Positions 59,167-60,000 of a stretch of 60,000 nt of DNA are shown piece after piece. The notes under the pieces are model-generated. The model saw nothing but the letters and a program-made list of their open reading frames with translations, did not search any database and was not told the DNA's origin. Each line of letters opens with the position of its first letter. Position 1 is the first letter of the stretch. A program made the position numbers and the translations under genes. The DNA comes from Antedon mediterranea (taxonomy: Eukaryota; Echinodermata; Crinoidea; Comatulida; Antedonidae). The stretch covers positions 1,924,001 through 1,984,000 of the forward strand of contig NC_092672.1 of NCBI RefSeq assembly GCF_964355755.1, written 5' to 3'.

Positions 59167-60000
59167 TTTAAGGGTCACTTTTGTACTAGGATCAGTGTAC
59201 ATACAACTTCCCCCAGCCTTATTTTTGCACAAGATCGGCAACAGTAATTGTTTTTATAGTATTTAAACAAAATTAATGAATTGGTTCAGTTTTAATTTGA
59301 AGAGATAACGGAATATGAGTACAAAATGAATACATTAAGCTAATAATAGAGAGTTGAGACCCTCCAGGCCTATTGTTCTTTTTTAGGAATATGCATGGCA
59401 TGGCTGTACAGTAAATTGATAAAACGTACAGTTTACTGTCATGCTGTTCCTTTATCTAATTATGCTCTAGAATAACATGACTGATTACAAAACTACGACG
59501 ACTAATGCATTTAATTAAACAATTTGCTGATTGTTTTTGCTTACCATCAAAACCACTCCCTAACTGTATATATGCATAGCACTCGTAGACCTCTACCCAT
59601 TAAGAGTACGAAAGCATGATATAGTATGCAAATGAGTTGTTTGATTTGAGCAAACTCTTCAGTCAAGCCATATTCTATGTACGCCTTTCAACGTTTTCAT
59701 TAAAATAGAAAATCATATTTGTTAAACAGGCTTAAGGGGGGCTTTATAGGGCCAAAGTTTGGCAAATATTGACATTTTGGTTGTTAATAGCTCAGGATGT
59801 TCCCGTCATTAAGTAAACCATGACACTATTGTAAAAGATAAAAAGACGCGGAGATAGAACTGCTTGTTGACTACAGTAGTACATAACAATGGTGTATAAT
59901 ATGAGAGCTAACACAGGGAAATTATAGGAATAATTGTAAATACATTGATCATACTCTGTCTGAAACTATACCAAAATCATTTAAATAATTTGATAAACAA

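Larger units (their letters stand above)
40526..60000 (-). other. MSI: Upstream intronic sequence of the Musashi-family gene (continues right)
   Basis: Everything right of the RNP2 exon lies 5' of it in the gene. I looked on the minus strand for RRM1 hallmarks (KMFIGGLSW, RGFGFVTF, FPRRAQPK) and found none, so this is read as one intron or several introns, unless a very short exon was missed. It contains most of the Harbinger-like MITE copies, a 667-bp TIR element, SINE-like pieces and minisatellites. Stretches where I see only AT-rich sequence: 40530-41320, 41650-42360, 42640-43320, 43600-44090, 44250-44880, 45610-45910, 46265-47120, 47160-47685, 49150-49490, 49800-50055, 50530-51255, 51345-51940, 52390-52780, 53780-54770, 55100-56060, 56150-56600, 56630-57255, 57970-58255, 58350-58975 and 59170-60000. 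Confidence 0.7.

Overview
AT-rich (roughly two-thirds A+T) animal genomic DNA with no bacterial-type gene organisation. No long open frames occur, but two short exons with good splice sites, both on the minus strand, encode consecutive pieces of the second RNA-recognition motif (RRM2) of a Musashi/Rbp6-family RNA-binding protein. Exon A (40433-40525) carries the RNP2 stretch KKIFVGGL. Exon B (8089-8137) carries EDAMLMIDKTTNRHRG, running into RNP1. A 32.3 kb intron separates them. The whole window is therefore read as the inside of one Musashi gene transcribed right to left, with RRM1 and the start beyond the right edge and the rest of RRM2 and the C-terminus beyond the left edge. Repeat types and base composition suggest a marine invertebrate, possibly an echinoderm; that is inference only.

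Left part (1-8088, downstream intron): a 99-bp tandem array at the edge, two intact and one decayed TA-flanked MITEs, one of them inside an older tandem duplication whose second copy keeps the empty site, a Penelope-like relic with a hammerhead-like fold, and the last codons of a LINE reverse transcriptase.

Middle (8138-40432, the large intron): an exact 22 x 70 bp array with nested higher-order periods, a GC-rich foldback element, a hAT-type MITE with 8-bp target duplications, 37-bp x7 and 107-bp x5 arrays, a 16-bp x4 array, and several CpG-bearing blocks that could be regulatory.

Right part (40526-60000, upstream intron): most of 17 copies of a PIF/Harbinger-like MITE with an internal 21-bp minisatellite, a 667-bp TIR element with repeated subterminal motifs, tRNA-derived SINE-like pieces, a ~260-bp purine tract, and further minisatellites.

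The palindrome TAGGCCTA is strikingly over-represented across the whole window. No functional tRNA, rRNA, CRISPR or complete transposase gene was recognised.
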